Below, one piece after another: positions 49,852 through 59,124 of a stretch of DNA of 64,000 nucleotides. The position numbers and the translations under genes are program-made. Each line of letters opens with the position of its first letter. Position 1 is the first letter of the stretch. The stretch is from Bradyrhizobium genosp. L (GTDB taxonomy: Bacteria; Pseudomonadota; Alphaproteobacteria; Rhizobiales; Xanthobacteraceae): the NCBI RefSeq assembly GCF_015624485.1, contig NZ_CP061378.1, positions 2,976,001 through 3,040,000 of the forward strand. The letters are read 5' to 3'. Below the pieces are notes generated by a model. It was not told the DNA's origin, ran no database searches, and saw nothing but the letters and a program-made list of their open reading frames with translations.

Positions 49852-51261
49852 ATGGATTTGCGCGCGCAGGACACCGTGAAGCCCGAGGAAGCCGCTTCCA
49901 GGCAGTCGATGCGCGCGTTCTTGTCCGTGCTTGCCGATGCTGGCGACCTCGTCAGCATACCGGACGCGGTCAATCTCGATTACGACCTCGCCGCATGCCT
50001 CGCCGAAGCCGATAGCGGTCCAGCCCTGCGGTTTGTAGATGTCAAAGGCTCGGGCACCTCGACGCTGCCGATCGTCGGCAATCTGCTCAATTCGCTGCCA
50101 CGCTTTGCCCTTGCAATGGGCAGTACCACGCGTGACATGCAGGCCGCACTGATCGCCGCGATCGAGAAGCCGCTGCCGCATCGACTCGTCTCTTCGGCCC
50201 CCAGCCAGGAGCGAATTATCTCCACGCCGTCCTTGCTGGACGAATTGCCCATTCCACGATTCTTCGAGAAGGAAGGCGGTCCTTACATCACCGCTGGCGC
50301 GATCGTTGCCAAGGATCGGGCGAGCGGGCAGACCAATCTCTCGATCGCGCGGCTGATGCCGCTCGGCGGCAACCGCGCCTTCGTCGGCATCGCACCCAAT
50401 CATCACCTCGCGATCCTGGCGCGCGCGGCGCATGCACGCGGTGAGACGCTCGACATCGCGGTGTGCATCGGCAATCACCCGGCGGTGCTGATCGCGGCGT
50501 GCCTCTACCTCGGTCTCGGCGACGATGAACTGCCGATCGCAGGTGCCCTGCTCGGTGAGCCGCTCGAGGTGATCAGCTGCACGCAGTCCGATCTCTTGGT
50601 GCCCGCGCACAGCGAATGCGTGCTGGAGGGGAAGCTGGATGCCGGCGAGCCCTTCGTCGAAGGCCCCGTCAGCGAATTTCACGGTATGTACGAGACCTAC
50701 GGCGCCGGCATCGTCGCGACGTTTTCGCGACTGACGCGGCGGCACGACGCGACCTTCCAGGTCATCCTGCCCGGTTATCACCCGGAGCACTGCCTGCTTG
50801 GCGGTGTCGCGATCGCGGCCGGGTTGCGCCGCGTGGTGCGCAATGCGGTACCGTCGGTATACGAAGTCGCGGTCGGCGTTGGCGGCGCCGGGCGGCTGCA
50901 TGCCGTGGTAGCGCTGAGCACACCGCGCCCGGGCGAAGCCCGCAAGGCCATGTTCGCCATCTGGGCGGCCGTCAATTTGATCAAGCAGGTGATCATCGTC
51001 GACGACGACATCGATCCCTGGAATCCGATCGAGGTCGAACGGGCCTGCGCGACGCGCTCGCAGCCGGATCGCGATCATGTGGTGATACCGGGCGTTCGCG
51101 CCGACCGTTCCGAGCCGCTCGAACAAGGCGGCACCATTACCAAGCTCGGCATCGACGCAACGCGCAGAGCAGGCGACCGTGAGGACTGGGATCTGGCACG
51201 GCCGCCGGCGGCGGCGCTTGCACGCGCCCGAGATATCCTCAGCAGGCACAAGCTCATCTAG
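49852..51261 (+). CDS. UbiD-family prenyl-FMN-dependent (de)carboxylase
   Basis: The 469-residue protein has UbiD hallmarks: TNLSIARLMPLGGNRAFVGIAPNHH (prFMN and metal-binding Arg region), the catalytic Glu region GPVSEFHGMYETYG, and a C-terminal oligomerisation part. UbiD enzymes reversibly decarboxylate acrylic, aromatic or heteroaromatic acids. A matching UbiX gene lies 8 kb downstream in the same operon. The substrate is unknown; an imidazole- or thioimidazole-acrylate is possible from context. GGGAGCGAG precedes the ATG. It is the first gene of the operon. Confidence 0.9.
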   Translation: MDLRAQDTVKPEEAASRQSMRAFLSVLADAGDLVSIPDAVNLDYDLAACLAEADSGPALRFVDVKGSGTSTLPIVGNLLNSLPRFALAMGSTTRDMQAALIAAIEKPLPHRLVSSAPSQERIISTPSLLDELPIPRFFEKEGGPYITAGAIVAKDRASGQTNLSIARLMPLGGNRAFVGIAPNHHLAILARAAHARGETLDIAVCIGNHPAVLIAACLYLGLGDDELPIAGALLGEPLEVISCTQSDLLVPAHSECVLEGKLDAGEPFVEGPVSEFHGMYETYGAGIVATFSRLTRRHDATFQVILPGYHPEHCLLGGVAIAAGLRRVVRNAVPSVYEVAVGVGGAGRLHAVVALSTPRPGEARKAMFAIWAAVNLIKQVIIVDDDIDPWNPIEVERACATRSQPDRDHVVIPGVRADRSEPLEQGGTITKLGIDATRRAGDREDWDLARPPAAALARARDILSRHKLI

Positions 51262-51299
51262 GGATGGCAACGATCAACTCTCACTTCGCGGAGAAAGTC

Positions 51300-52487
51300 A
51301 TGTTGATACTGAACCTCAGGCCGTCGGCGCTCGGTGCAAAGAGCGTGTCGCGCCTGGCTTGCCTGATCTTCCTCGCCACCATCGCCGCGGCACCAGCCGC
51401 CCACGCCGATATCAAGATCGGATTCCAGGTGCCGTTGACCGGACCTGCGGCAACCGATGGCAAATCCGCCCAGATCGCCGGCGAGATGGCGGTCGAGGAC
51501 ATCAACGCGGCCGGTGGCGTGCTCGGACAGAAATTGCAACTCGTCACCTATGACGACCAGGCCAAGTCGGATCAGGCCATCTTCACCGCGAACAAGCTGA
51601 TCGGCGAAGACGGCGTCAAGCTCGTGGTCAACGGCAGTTATTCGGCGTCGGGCCGCGCCGCGGCGCCGGTGTTCCAGAAGGCCGGAGTCGTGATGATCTC
51701 GGCCTATGGCGTGCATCCCGATATCACGCGCGCGGGCGACTACATGTTCCGCCTGGTGCATCTTGGGCCGCCGCAGGGTGCGGCCACCGCGCTCTATATC
51801 GGCAAGACGCTCGGGCTGAAGAAGGTCTCGACCATCACCATGGACAACGACTATGGCCAGGCGACGATGGACGGCTTCCTCGAGGCGGCGCCGAAATACA
51901 GCGTCGAGGTCGTCAACAAATACAGCTACTCTTTGAAGGACCGCCAGTTCGGTTCGATCGTGGCGAGCGTCAAGCGCGATAACCCCGACGGGATCTACGC
52001 AACAGGCTATTTCTTCACCGGAGGCCCGCTGGTGGCCCAGCTTCGCGCCGCCGGCATCACCGTGCCGATCGTCGGCTCGCAGGCCTTCGATTCCGAGAAA
52101 TTCATCGAGATCGCGGGGCCTGCGGCGGAAGGCACCTACATCATCGACAGCTTCGATCGCGACCGTAAGGACGAGGCGCTGCAGAAGTTCTTCGCCGGGT
52201 TCAAGCAGCGTGCCGGCTACGCGCCCGAGGGCGTCGCCGCCATCACCTATTCGGCGGTGATGCTGATGGCCGACGGCATCAAGCGCGCCAACAGCGCCGA
52301 GCCCGACAAGGTGCGCGCCGCGCTGGCCGCCACCAAGGATTTTCCGCTGCTCGAAGGCAACATGAACGGCTTCAACAGCCTGCACGAGATGATCATGCCG
52401 ATCCAGGTCAATGCGATCAAGGACGGCAAGTTCAAGCCTGCCGGCAGCATCACCGATCTGAACGCATTCGCGCCACCCGAGAAGTGA
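51300..52487 (+). CDS. livK: ABC transporter substrate-binding protein, Liv family
   Basis: The 395-residue precursor has a signal peptide ending APAAHA near residue 37 and the LivJ/K-like mature start DIKIGFQVPLTGPAATDGKSAQIAGEMAVEDINAAGG (shown here only as a family block; key residues are GFQVPLTGP and AVEDINAAGG). I chose the ATG at 51300 because GGAG lies six bases upstream; an ATG at 51264 is possible. It follows ubiD by under 40 bases and leads livH, livM, livG and livF. The ligand is expected to be the substrate of this catabolic operon. Confidence 0.92.
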   Translation: MLILNLRPSALGAKSVSRLACLIFLATIAAAPAAHADIKIGFQVPLTGPAATDGKSAQIAGEMAVEDINAAGGVLGQKLQLVTYDDQAKSDQAIFTANKLIGEDGVKLVVNGSYSASGRAAAPVFQKAGVVMISAYGVHPDITRAGDYMFRLVHLGPPQGAATALYIGKTLGLKKVSTITMDNDYGQATMDGFLEAAPKYSVEVVNKYSYSLKDRQFGSIVASVKRDNPDGIYATGYFFTGGPLVAQLRAAGITVPIVGSQAFDSEKFIEIAGPAAEGTYIIDSFDRDRKDEALQKFFAGFKQRAGYAPEGVAAITYSAVMLMADGIKRANSAEPDKVRAALAATKDFPLLEGNMNGFNSLHEMIMPIQVNAIKDGKFKPAGSITDLNAFAPPEK

Positions 52488-52542
52488 TGGTGGCGGGGCG
52501 CGCGGGCCGGGGGTTCGCGCTCCCACCAGGAGGACAAATCCG

Positions 52543-53412
52543 GTGTATTACATCGATCTGGCCGTGACCGGCGTCAGCTTCGGCTGCATGTACGCCATGA
52601 TGTCGGTCGGCCTGACCTTGGTGTACGGCCTGCTGCGGATTCTGCATGTGGCGCATGCCGCGGTGTTCGCACTGGGCGCCTACATCACCGTCCTCGCGGC
52701 CAACGCGACCGGCAGCATCGCGCTCGGCTTCGTCGCCGCTGTTCTCCTCACGCCATTGTTCGGAATGGCGATCTATCGTCTGCTGTATGAGCCGCTGCTG
52801 AAATATCGGCCGGACGTGCCGATGATCGCCTCGGTCGGGCTGCTGGTGCTGACGCAGGACGCCTTCCGCATCCTGTTCGGGGAGCAGGGGGTGACCTTTC
52901 GTCAGAATGCGCTCTCGTTCACGACGTTCGATATCCACGGCGTCACCATCAGCGCGGTGCAGATCGCGCTCATTGTGACCGCGGCGGTGGTGTTTGTCGG
53001 ATTGCACGTCTTCACGACCCGGACCCGGATCGGTCTCGGCTGGCGCGCGACGGTGTCGAAGCCGAACATAGCGGCGAGCTTCGGCATCGATCCGATCAAG
53101 GTTCGCTATCTCAATTTCGCGATCGGCTCGGCGCTTGCCGCCGTCGCCGGTGGACTGGTCGCGCTGCTCAATAATCTCGTCGATCCCGCCATCGGCTTCG
53201 TCGTCAGCTACAAGGCGCTCGCCATCATCGTGCTGGGCGGGCTCGGCAGCGTGCGCGGCACGCTGGTGGCAAGCCTCGTGCTCGGCCTTGTCGAAGCTTA
53301 CGGCACGATCTTCATCGGTGCCTGGCTCGACCGCGATGCGATCGCTTTCCTCGCGCTCATCATCCTGCTGATGATCCGGCCGCAGGGCTTTACGGGGGCG
53401 CGTGCGGCATGA
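52543..53412 (+). CDS. livH: Branched-chain-type ABC transporter permease LivH
   Basis: The 289-residue membrane protein has eight hydrophobic segments, a LivH-type N-terminus (VTGVSFGCMYAMMSVGLTLVYGLLRILHVAHAAVF in outline) and the EAA-like loop SYKALAIIVLGGLGSVRGTLVASL. GTG at 52543 follows an AGGAGG site. It overlaps livM by ATGA. It forms half of the channel of the second Liv transporter in the window. Confidence 0.92.
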   Translation: MYYIDLAVTGVSFGCMYAMMSVGLTLVYGLLRILHVAHAAVFALGAYITVLAANATGSIALGFVAAVLLTPLFGMAIYRLLYEPLLKYRPDVPMIASVGLLVLTQDAFRILFGEQGVTFRQNALSFTTFDIHGVTISAVQIALIVTAAVVFVGLHVFTTRTRIGLGWRATVSKPNIAASFGIDPIKVRYLNFAIGSALAAVAGGLVALLNNLVDPAIGFVVSYKALAIIVLGGLGSVRGTLVASLVLGLVEAYGTIFIGAWLDRDAIAFLALIILLMIRPQGFTGARAA

Positions 53413-54257
53413 GCGCCTATACGATCAGCATCGTCTCGATCATCGGCATCAACGTGATCCTGGCCACCAGCCTCAACATGATCTCAGGCTTTTGCGGTCA
53501 GATCAGCCTCGGTCACGGCGCATTCTTTGGTGCCGGCGCCTACGCGGCAGCGTTGGCCATGGTCGCGACCGCGAGTGTTCCGCTAGCGCTGCTGGCGGGC
53601 GCGGTCGCCGGCAGTGCGCTCGGCATCCTGGTCGGCTTCGCCTCGCTGCGGGTGCGCAGCGATTTCCTCGCCGTCTCGACCATCGGCGTCAACTTCCTGT
53701 TCGTCGGCTTTGTGCGCAAGCAGTCGTGGCTCGGCGGTGAGATGGGCATCAGCGGCATTCCTGCGACCGGGTTTGGCGCGTACGGCAACATGATCATGAT
53801 CCTGGCGCTGGCTTGCGCCACCGTTGCCTTCAGCCTCTATGTCAGCCGTTCCTGGATGGGATTCGCATTCCGCGCCGTTGGAGAGGACGAGCACGCGGCG
53901 GCGACGCTCGGGATCAGCGCTGGCGCCTACAAGCTTGCGGCGTTCGGGATCGGGACGGCGCTCGCGGGTCTCGCCGGCGCGCTCTACACTTTCTTCACCC
54001 AGTTCATCACGGTCGACGCATTCGACTTCATCCTGTCGGTGATGCTGATGGCCATGGTCGTGATCGGCGGCATCGGTTCGACCTGGGGCGTCGTCGCTGC
54101 CGCGATCGGGCTGACGCTACTGCCGGAGGCGATTCGGTTCGTCAACGACTACCGGCTGCTGGTGTTCGGCGGGATGCTGGTGCTGGTAATTCGCCTCGCG
54201 CCCGGCGGCCTCGCCGCGGTGGTCCACAGTCTCTTTGCTCGGGTGAGGAAGGCATGA
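53409..54257 (+). CDS. livM: Branched-chain-type ABC transporter permease LivM
   Basis: The 282-residue permease has LivM features: ATSLNMISGFCGQISLGHGAFFG near the N-terminus, the EDEHAAATLGISAGAYKLAAF cytoplasmic block, and FDFILSVMLMAMVVIGGIGSTWG near the C-terminus. Both ends overlap neighbours by ATGA (livH and livG), so the membrane and ATPase subunits are translationally coupled. In contrast to the first Liv system of the window, LivM here is not fused to LivG. Confidence 0.92.
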   Translation: MSAYTISIVSIIGINVILATSLNMISGFCGQISLGHGAFFGAGAYAAALAMVATASVPLALLAGAVAGSALGILVGFASLRVRSDFLAVSTIGVNFLFVGFVRKQSWLGGEMGISGIPATGFGAYGNMIMILALACATVAFSLYVSRSWMGFAFRAVGEDEHAAATLGISAGAYKLAAFGIGTALAGLAGALYTFFTQFITVDAFDFILSVMLMAMVVIGGIGSTWGVVAAAIGLTLLPEAIRFVNDYRLLVFGGMLVLVIRLAPGGLAAVVHSLFARVRKA

Positions 54258-55021
54258 GCGCGGTCCTCGAGCTCGCTGACGTGGCGGTCCGGTTCGGCGG
54301 CGTGCAGGCCGTTGGCGGCGTGACGTGCGCGGTGGCTACCGGCGATTTCGTCGGTCTGATCGGACCGAACGGCGCCGGCAAGACCACGCTGATCCGCATC
54401 ATCGCCGGGCTGCTGCGGCCGGATCGCGGCAAGGTGATGCTTGCCGGTTCCGACGTGACAAGCGATCCGACATCGACGCGGGTTCGGGCCGGCCTGGCGC
54501 TGACCCATCAGATCGTCCGTCCGTTCCGCGAGATGACCGTGCTCGACAACGTCATCCTGGCCGCGGGGATCGGCTATACCTCGGGACCACTGCGCGCGTT
54601 GTTGCATGTCAGCCGGCAACGCGAGGCCGAGCGTGCTGCGGAGATTCTCGGCGCGGTCGGGTTGGCGGGCACCGAGCGCAGGCTGGCCGGCGAGCTTCCG
54701 CTCGGACAGCTCAAGCGGCTCGAACTGGCGCGGGCGCTTGCCGTCGATCCCAAGGTGGTGCTGCTCGACGAGCCGCTTGCGGGCCTCAACCATACGGAGG
54801 CGTCAAAACAGGTCGAGACCATATCCGAGGTGCATCGGCGCGGTGTTACCGTCGTCCTCGTCGAGCACAATCTCGAGGAAGTCATGCGGGTGTGCCGCCG
54901 CCTCATCGTGCTGAACAATGGGATGGTGATCGGCGACGGTGAGCCACGCGAAGTGATGGTCGATCCTGCGGTCCAGGACGCCTATGTCGGAAGCGGAATG
55001 GTGACGCATGCTGACGCTTGA
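54254..55021 (+). CDS. livG: Branched-chain-type ABC transporter ATPase LivG
   Basis: The 255-residue ATPase has Walker A GPNGAGKTT, the Q-loop region LALTHQIVRPF, the signature position LPLGQLKRLELARAL (Leu-Gly-Gln, variant of LSxGQ) and Walker B VVLLDEPLAGL. The ATG at 54254 overlaps the livM stop; its own end overlaps livF by 14 bases. It pairs with LivF to power uptake. Confidence 0.92.
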   Translation: MSAVLELADVAVRFGGVQAVGGVTCAVATGDFVGLIGPNGAGKTTLIRIIAGLLRPDRGKVMLAGSDVTSDPTSTRVRAGLALTHQIVRPFREMTVLDNVILAAGIGYTSGPLRALLHVSRQREAERAAEILGAVGLAGTERRLAGELPLGQLKRLELARALAVDPKVVLLDEPLAGLNHTEASKQVETISEVHRRGVTVVLVEHNLEEVMRVCRRLIVLNNGMVIGDGEPREVMVDPAVQDAYVGSGMVTHADA

Positions 55022-55727
55022 TCATTTGAGCTGCGGCTACGGCGCCGTGGAAGCGGTGCGCGACGTCAGCCTCGACGTCCCCGCCGGCTCGATCTTTGCG
55101 CTGCTCGGACCGAATGGTGCGGGCAAGAGTTCGACGATCATGGCGATCATGGGCCATGTCGACATCCACGCCGGCCGCATCCACTTTGACGGCAACGACA
55201 TCACGCGCCGCCGGGCGGTCAACCGGGTCGATCTCGGCATAGCCGTGGTGCCCGAAGGCCGGCAACTGTTTTCGGACCTGACGGTCGACGAAAATCTGAC
55301 GATCGGCGGCTATGCGCATCCTTATGCGCGTGATGCGGCGAAGCGCGAGCGCGTGTTCTCTTATTTCCCGCGGCTTGCCGAGCGGCGTTCGCAATTGTCG
55401 GGATCGCTGTCGGGCGGCGAGCAGCAGATGCTCGCGATCGGCCGGGCCCTGATGGCCGAGCCGCGTCTGCTGTTGGTCGACGAGCTCTCGCTCGGCCTGA
55501 TGCCGAAGATGGTCGATCTCTGCCTTGGCGCGCTGACGCAGCTCAAACGGGACGGCATGACCGTGGTGCTGGTCGAGCAAAACACCGCGCGAGCGCTCGA
55601 TATCGCCGACAATGTCTGCGTGATGTCGTCGGGGGTGCAGATCTATCAGGGCACCGGGACTGAAGCGAAGGCAGCCGGTTCGCTGTTTGCCACGTTCCTC
55701 GGGATGAAAGAGCCGGGCCGGCCATAA
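55008..55727 (+). CDS. livF: Branched-chain-type ABC transporter ATPase LivF
   Basis: The 239-residue ATPase has Walker A GPNGAGKSS, the LivF-typical VVPEGRQLFSDLTVDENL, the signature LSGGEQQMLAIGRAL and Walker B LLLVDELSLGLMP. In Walker B the Pro that usually follows Asp-Glu is Leu; the catalytic Glu is kept. It starts inside the livG gene. The next gene, DUF917, follows after 33 bases. Confidence 0.92.
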   Translation: MLTLDHLSCGYGAVEAVRDVSLDVPAGSIFALLGPNGAGKSSTIMAIMGHVDIHAGRIHFDGNDITRRRAVNRVDLGIAVVPEGRQLFSDLTVDENLTIGGYAHPYARDAAKRERVFSYFPRLAERRSQLSGSLSGGEQQMLAIGRALMAEPRLLLVDELSLGLMPKMVDLCLGALTQLKRDGMTVVLVEQNTARALDIADNVCVMSSGVQIYQGTGTEAKAAGSLFATFLGMKEPGRP

Positions 55728-55760
55728 GCAATCAACGCGCACAATAAGAAGGAAGAAGAC

Positions 55761-56828
55761 ATGGCACGAATGCTGACAGCGGACGATGTGGAGGCCGGGC
55801 TCGTCGGCGGGTTGTTCCTGTCGGCGGGCGGCAGCGGTCGCAACGCCGTTGCCAAGAACCGCGGGCTTGGCCAGATGGCGCTTGACTATGGCGGCGTGCG
55901 GCTGGTCGGCATCGACGAGCTCGATCCGGATGCGCCTGTGATCACGGCCACCGCGGTCGGCGCACCCGGCTTTGCCAATTGGGCGATCCGCCCGCGCGAC
56001 AGCATCAACGCGGCACGGCGCCTGATCGAGCGATTCGAACGGCCGCCGGTCGGCGTGATCTGCGGTCATGTGCCGGGGTTCAACGCCTGGCTGGTCGCCG
56101 CCGCACTCGGGCTCGATTATGTCGATGCCGCCTCCAATGGGCGCGGTCATCCGACGGTGAAGATGGGCGGCATGGGGCTGGCGTCGCGGCTGGATCTTTC
56201 GATCACGCAGGTCGGCTGCAGCGGCAGCAGAGCGGAGAACAATGAATTTGCCGTCGTCGTCGACGGAGACATCGTCCGCACCTCGAACATGATGCGGCAG
56301 GCGGCGGTGATCAACGGCGGGCTGATCTACGCCGCGCGTGGACCGTTGAGTGCCGGCTACATCAAGGAGAATGGCGCACCGGGCGCCATCACGTTCCAGC
56401 TCGACCTCGGCCGCGCCATGCTGGCAGCGAGTGGCGCCGATCGTATCCGCGCCACCGTCGAGTTCCTCGGTGGCGAGCTGCTGGTCGAAGGCGAGGTCAC
56501 CGAGAACACCGTTGCCTATGGCGGCGGTTTCGATCTCGGCCAGATGAGGGTGCGCGGCAGCGGCGGCGAAGCCGTGCTCGGCGTCTACAACGAGTTCATG
56601 ACCGCCGATTTCGGTGGCAAGCGGGTCGCGACCTTCCCGGACATGATCGGGACGCTCGATCCGAACACCGGCGAGGTGATCTCGATCTCGGAATCGAAGC
56701 CGGGCGCGCATGTCGCCGTCATTGTCGCCCATCGGTCCAAATTCCCGGTCGGCAAGGGTGCGCTCGATCCCGCGGTATTCCCGGAAGTCGAGAAGGCCAT
56801 GGGTGTCGATATGCGTTCATATCTCTGA
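55761..56828 (+). CDS. DUF917 / S-methyl-thiohydantoin desulfurase (S-Me-THD) family protein
   Basis: The 355-residue protein has the full DUF917 (PF06032) pattern: LTADDVEAGLVGGLFLSAGGSG, VDAASNGRGHPTVKMGGMGL, TQVGCSGSRAENNEFAVVV and EVISISESKPGAHVAVIV. This family is now named after an enzyme that removes methanethiol from an S-methyl-thiohydantoin in bacterial breakdown of S-methylated ergothioneine-type compounds; I recall this as established and cannot check it here. The product hydantoin would go to the hydantoinase and carbamoylase at 45196-47829. It is followed closely by a glutathione transferase and a urocanase paralogue, the enzymes expected around such a step. Other DUF917 members may act on other hydantoins. 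Confidence 0.85.
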   Translation: MARMLTADDVEAGLVGGLFLSAGGSGRNAVAKNRGLGQMALDYGGVRLVGIDELDPDAPVITATAVGAPGFANWAIRPRDSINAARRLIERFERPPVGVICGHVPGFNAWLVAAALGLDYVDAASNGRGHPTVKMGGMGLASRLDLSITQVGCSGSRAENNEFAVVVDGDIVRTSNMMRQAAVINGGLIYAARGPLSAGYIKENGAPGAITFQLDLGRAMLAASGADRIRATVEFLGGELLVEGEVTENTVAYGGGFDLGQMRVRGSGGEAVLGVYNEFMTADFGGKRVATFPDMIGTLDPNTGEVISISESKPGAHVAVIVAHRSKFPVGKGALDPAVFPEVEKAMGVDMRSYL

Positions 56829-56842
56829 GTAGGGGGACGATC

Positions 56843-57454
56843 ATGCTGCGTCTGTACGACAGCCGGCTATCGGGAAATGCCTGGAAGGTCCGCATCCTGC
56901 TCACGCAGCTCGGTCTGCCGTTCGAGCGCGTCACGCTCGATCTCGCCAAGGGCGCGACATCAGATCCGGCGTTCCGCGCCAAGAGCCGCTTCGCGCGCGT
57001 GCCGGTGCTCGAGCTCGAGGATGGCCGCACCATCGTCGAGTCCGCTGCCATCATGCTGTATCTCGCCGAAGGAACGCGGTTTCTGCCGGATGATCGCTTC
57101 CTCCGTGCGGAGGTCGCGAGCTGGCTGACCTTCGAACAGGCCGATCTGTTGCGCGCACTGGCATTGCCGCGCTTCTATCGCATGCGTGGCATTGCCGATC
57201 AGATGGCCAGCCGCATCGCCGATTTTCAGGAAGGCGCTTATCCGGCGCTGGCGAAAGCCGATGTCTGGCTGTCATCACATGATTGGCTGGTGGACGGCCG
57301 CTACACCATCGCGGATATCGGCCTGTTCGGTTACGTCTCGATGGCGCATCAGGGCGGCTACGAGATGGAACGATTTCCGGCGATCGCGGCATGGCTCGCG
57401 CGGGTGAAGGCGCAGCCCGGCTGGGTCCCGTTGGTGGAGGAGACAGACGCATGA
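56843..57454 (+). CDS. Glutathione S-transferase family protein
   Basis: The 203-residue protein has the thioredoxin-like N-domain (LYDSRLSGNAWKVRILLTQLGL, then the cis-Pro region RVPVLELEDGRTIVESAAIMLYLAE) and the all-helical C-domain with YTIADIGLFGYV. The active-site Ser is probably S11 or S8 in the first loop (no Cys). It overlaps the urocanase paralogue by ATGA, so the two are made together. It may handle a reactive thio or electrophilic intermediate, such as methanethiol-derived species or the thioimidazolone, but this is inference. Confidence 0.85.
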   Translation: MLRLYDSRLSGNAWKVRILLTQLGLPFERVTLDLAKGATSDPAFRAKSRFARVPVLELEDGRTIVESAAIMLYLAEGTRFLPDDRFLRAEVASWLTFEQADLLRALALPRFYRMRGIADQMASRIADFQEGAYPALAKADVWLSSHDWLVDGRYTIADIGLFGYVSMAHQGGYEMERFPAIAAWLARVKAQPGWVPLVEETDA

Positions 57455-59109
57455 ACATTCCCGTACGCCGTGGCAGGGACGTCAAGGCCGGGCGCGGCAC
57501 CGAGCTACGCTGCAAGGGCTGGCGGCAGGAAGCGATCCTGCGCATGCTGGAGAACAATCTGGAGAATGGCGAAGCGCCCGACGATCTCGTGATCTACATG
57601 TCGGTGGCGCGCGCGGCGCGCGACTGGAAGAGTTTTGATCGCATCGTGGCGGCGCTCACCAGCATGCGCGAGGATCAGACCCTCGTCATGCAGTCGGGCA
57701 AGCCGATCGGTGTGTTTCCCGGGCAGGCGACGACACCGCTCGTGATCATGGCGAACGGCAACCTCGTCGGCGGCTGGAGCGACGAGGAGCACGTGCGCAA
57801 GTTCCACGATATGGGCTTGACCATCTACCCGGGCATGACGGCCGCCGCCTGGCAGTACATCGGCAGCCAGGGCATCTTGCAGGGCACCTACGAGACCTTC
57901 ATGGCAGTTGCGCGCCAGCATTTCGGCGGCACGCTGGCCGGCCGGCTGCTGCTGACCTCGGGCTGCGGCGGAATGAGCGGTGCCCAGCCGCTGGCGGGAA
58001 AGCTCGCCGGTGCGTCGACGCTGGTGGTGGAGGTCGATGCGGCGCGGATCGACCGCCGCATCGCCAGCGGCTATTGCGATGCGACGACTGACAATCTCGA
58101 CGAGGCGGTCGCGCGCTGGCTTGCCGCGCGGGATGCGCAGCAGCCATTGGCGCTGGCGCTCTGCGCGAACTCGGCGGTCGTGCTGCCGGAACTGGCCCGG
58201 CGCGGCATCGTGCCCGACATCGTGACGGACCAGACCTACCCGGATCCTTTGAAGGGATACGTGCCCGCTGAATTGTCGGTCGAGCAGGCGCGCGCGATGC
58301 GGCAGGATGATCCCGAGAAATTGATGGCGCTGGCACGGCAGTCGGTCGCCGGCCATCTTCGCGCGATCCTTGGCTTCATGGATCGCGGCGCGATCGCTTT
58401 CGAATACGGCAACAGCTTGCGCGCCGAGGCCCATTCGGCCGGCGTGGAGGATGCGTTCCGGATGGGTTCGTTCGTCGATCTCTACATTCGACCGCTGTTC
58501 TGCCAGGGAATGGGACCGTTCCGCTGGATCGCGCTGTCGGGCGACCCGCAGGACATCTATACGATCGACGAGATGATCCTCGAGACCTTCTCGTCGAACC
58601 ACCCGATCTCGTCCTGGATCAGGCTGGCGCGCGAGCACGTCAAGTTCACCGGCTTGCCTGCCCGCATCGGCTGGCTCGGCTATGGCGAGCGCAGCCGGCT
58701 TGCACTGCTGGTCAACGACGCCGTTGCCAGCGGCAGGATCTCGGCGCCGATCGCCTTCACCCGCGATCACCTCGATTCCGGCTCTGCGGCGCTTCCCTAC
58801 CGGGAGACCGAGAACATGAAAGACGGCTCGGATGCGATCTCGGATTGGCCGCTTCTCAACGCGCTCCTGAACTGCTCCAATGGCGCCGATCTCGTTGCCA
58901 TCCACGGTCTGGGCGGCCGCGGTGTCAGCGCCGGCGTCACGATCGTCGCCGACGGAAATCCGGCCACGGCGGAAAGACTGAAACGCGTGCTCGACGGCGA
59001 TCCCGGCATCGGTGTGTTGCGTCTTGTCGACGCCGGCTATGACATCGCAATCGAGCAGGCGGACCGGTTCGGCCTCTCGGCGACGGTGCCGCCGGGCTTG
59101 TCGGAGTAA
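57451..59109 (+). CDS. Divergent urocanase-family hydratase, candidate S-methyl-thiourocanate hydratase
   Basis: The 552-residue protein aligns along its whole length with HutU ([57 protein letters not shown]) and keeps the NAD-binding block as GCGGMSGAQP. It differs at pocket positions: YGG becomes [12 protein letters not shown] becomes [18 protein letters not shown] becomes GGWSDEEHV, and the urocanase signature [15 protein letters not shown] becomes HGLGGRGVSAG. A true HutU exists at 37081-38751, so this copy likely has another imidazole-acrylate substrate. The DUF917 neighbour makes S-methyl-thiourocanate the best candidate; N-methylurocanate is an alternative. The ATG at 57451 overlaps the GST stop. 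Confidence 0.88.
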   Translation: MNIPVRRGRDVKAGRGTELRCKGWRQEAILRMLENNLENGEAPDDLVIYMSVARAARDWKSFDRIVAALTSMREDQTLVMQSGKPIGVFPGQATTPLVIMANGNLVGGWSDEEHVRKFHDMGLTIYPGMTAAAWQYIGSQGILQGTYETFMAVARQHFGGTLAGRLLLTSGCGGMSGAQPLAGKLAGASTLVVEVDAARIDRRIASGYCDATTDNLDEAVARWLAARDAQQPLALALCANSAVVLPELARRGIVPDIVTDQTYPDPLKGYVPAELSVEQARAMRQDDPEKLMALARQSVAGHLRAILGFMDRGAIAFEYGNSLRAEAHSAGVEDAFRMGSFVDLYIRPLFCQGMGPFRWIALSGDPQDIYTIDEMILETFSSNHPISSWIRLAREHVKFTGLPARIGWLGYGERSRLALLVNDAVASGRISAPIAFTRDHLDSGSAALPYRETENMKDGSDAISDWPLLNALLNCSNGADLVAIHGLGGRGVSAGVTIVADGNPATAERLKRVLDGDPGIGVLRLVDAGYDIAIEQADRFGLSATVPPGLSE

Positions 59110-59124
59110 AGGAGGGCCGCGCCG

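Noticed and set aside
49693-51270. N-terminal extension of the double LysR frame through the ubiD region
   Set aside because: The extension is antiphase to UbiD and not LysR-like; the regulator starts at 49692 with a ribosome site and a standard HTH.
54903-56732. 609-codon minus-strand frame across livF and DUF917
   Set aside because: It spans two well-supported plus-strand genes and shows Arg/His/Asp-rich, non-protein-like composition.
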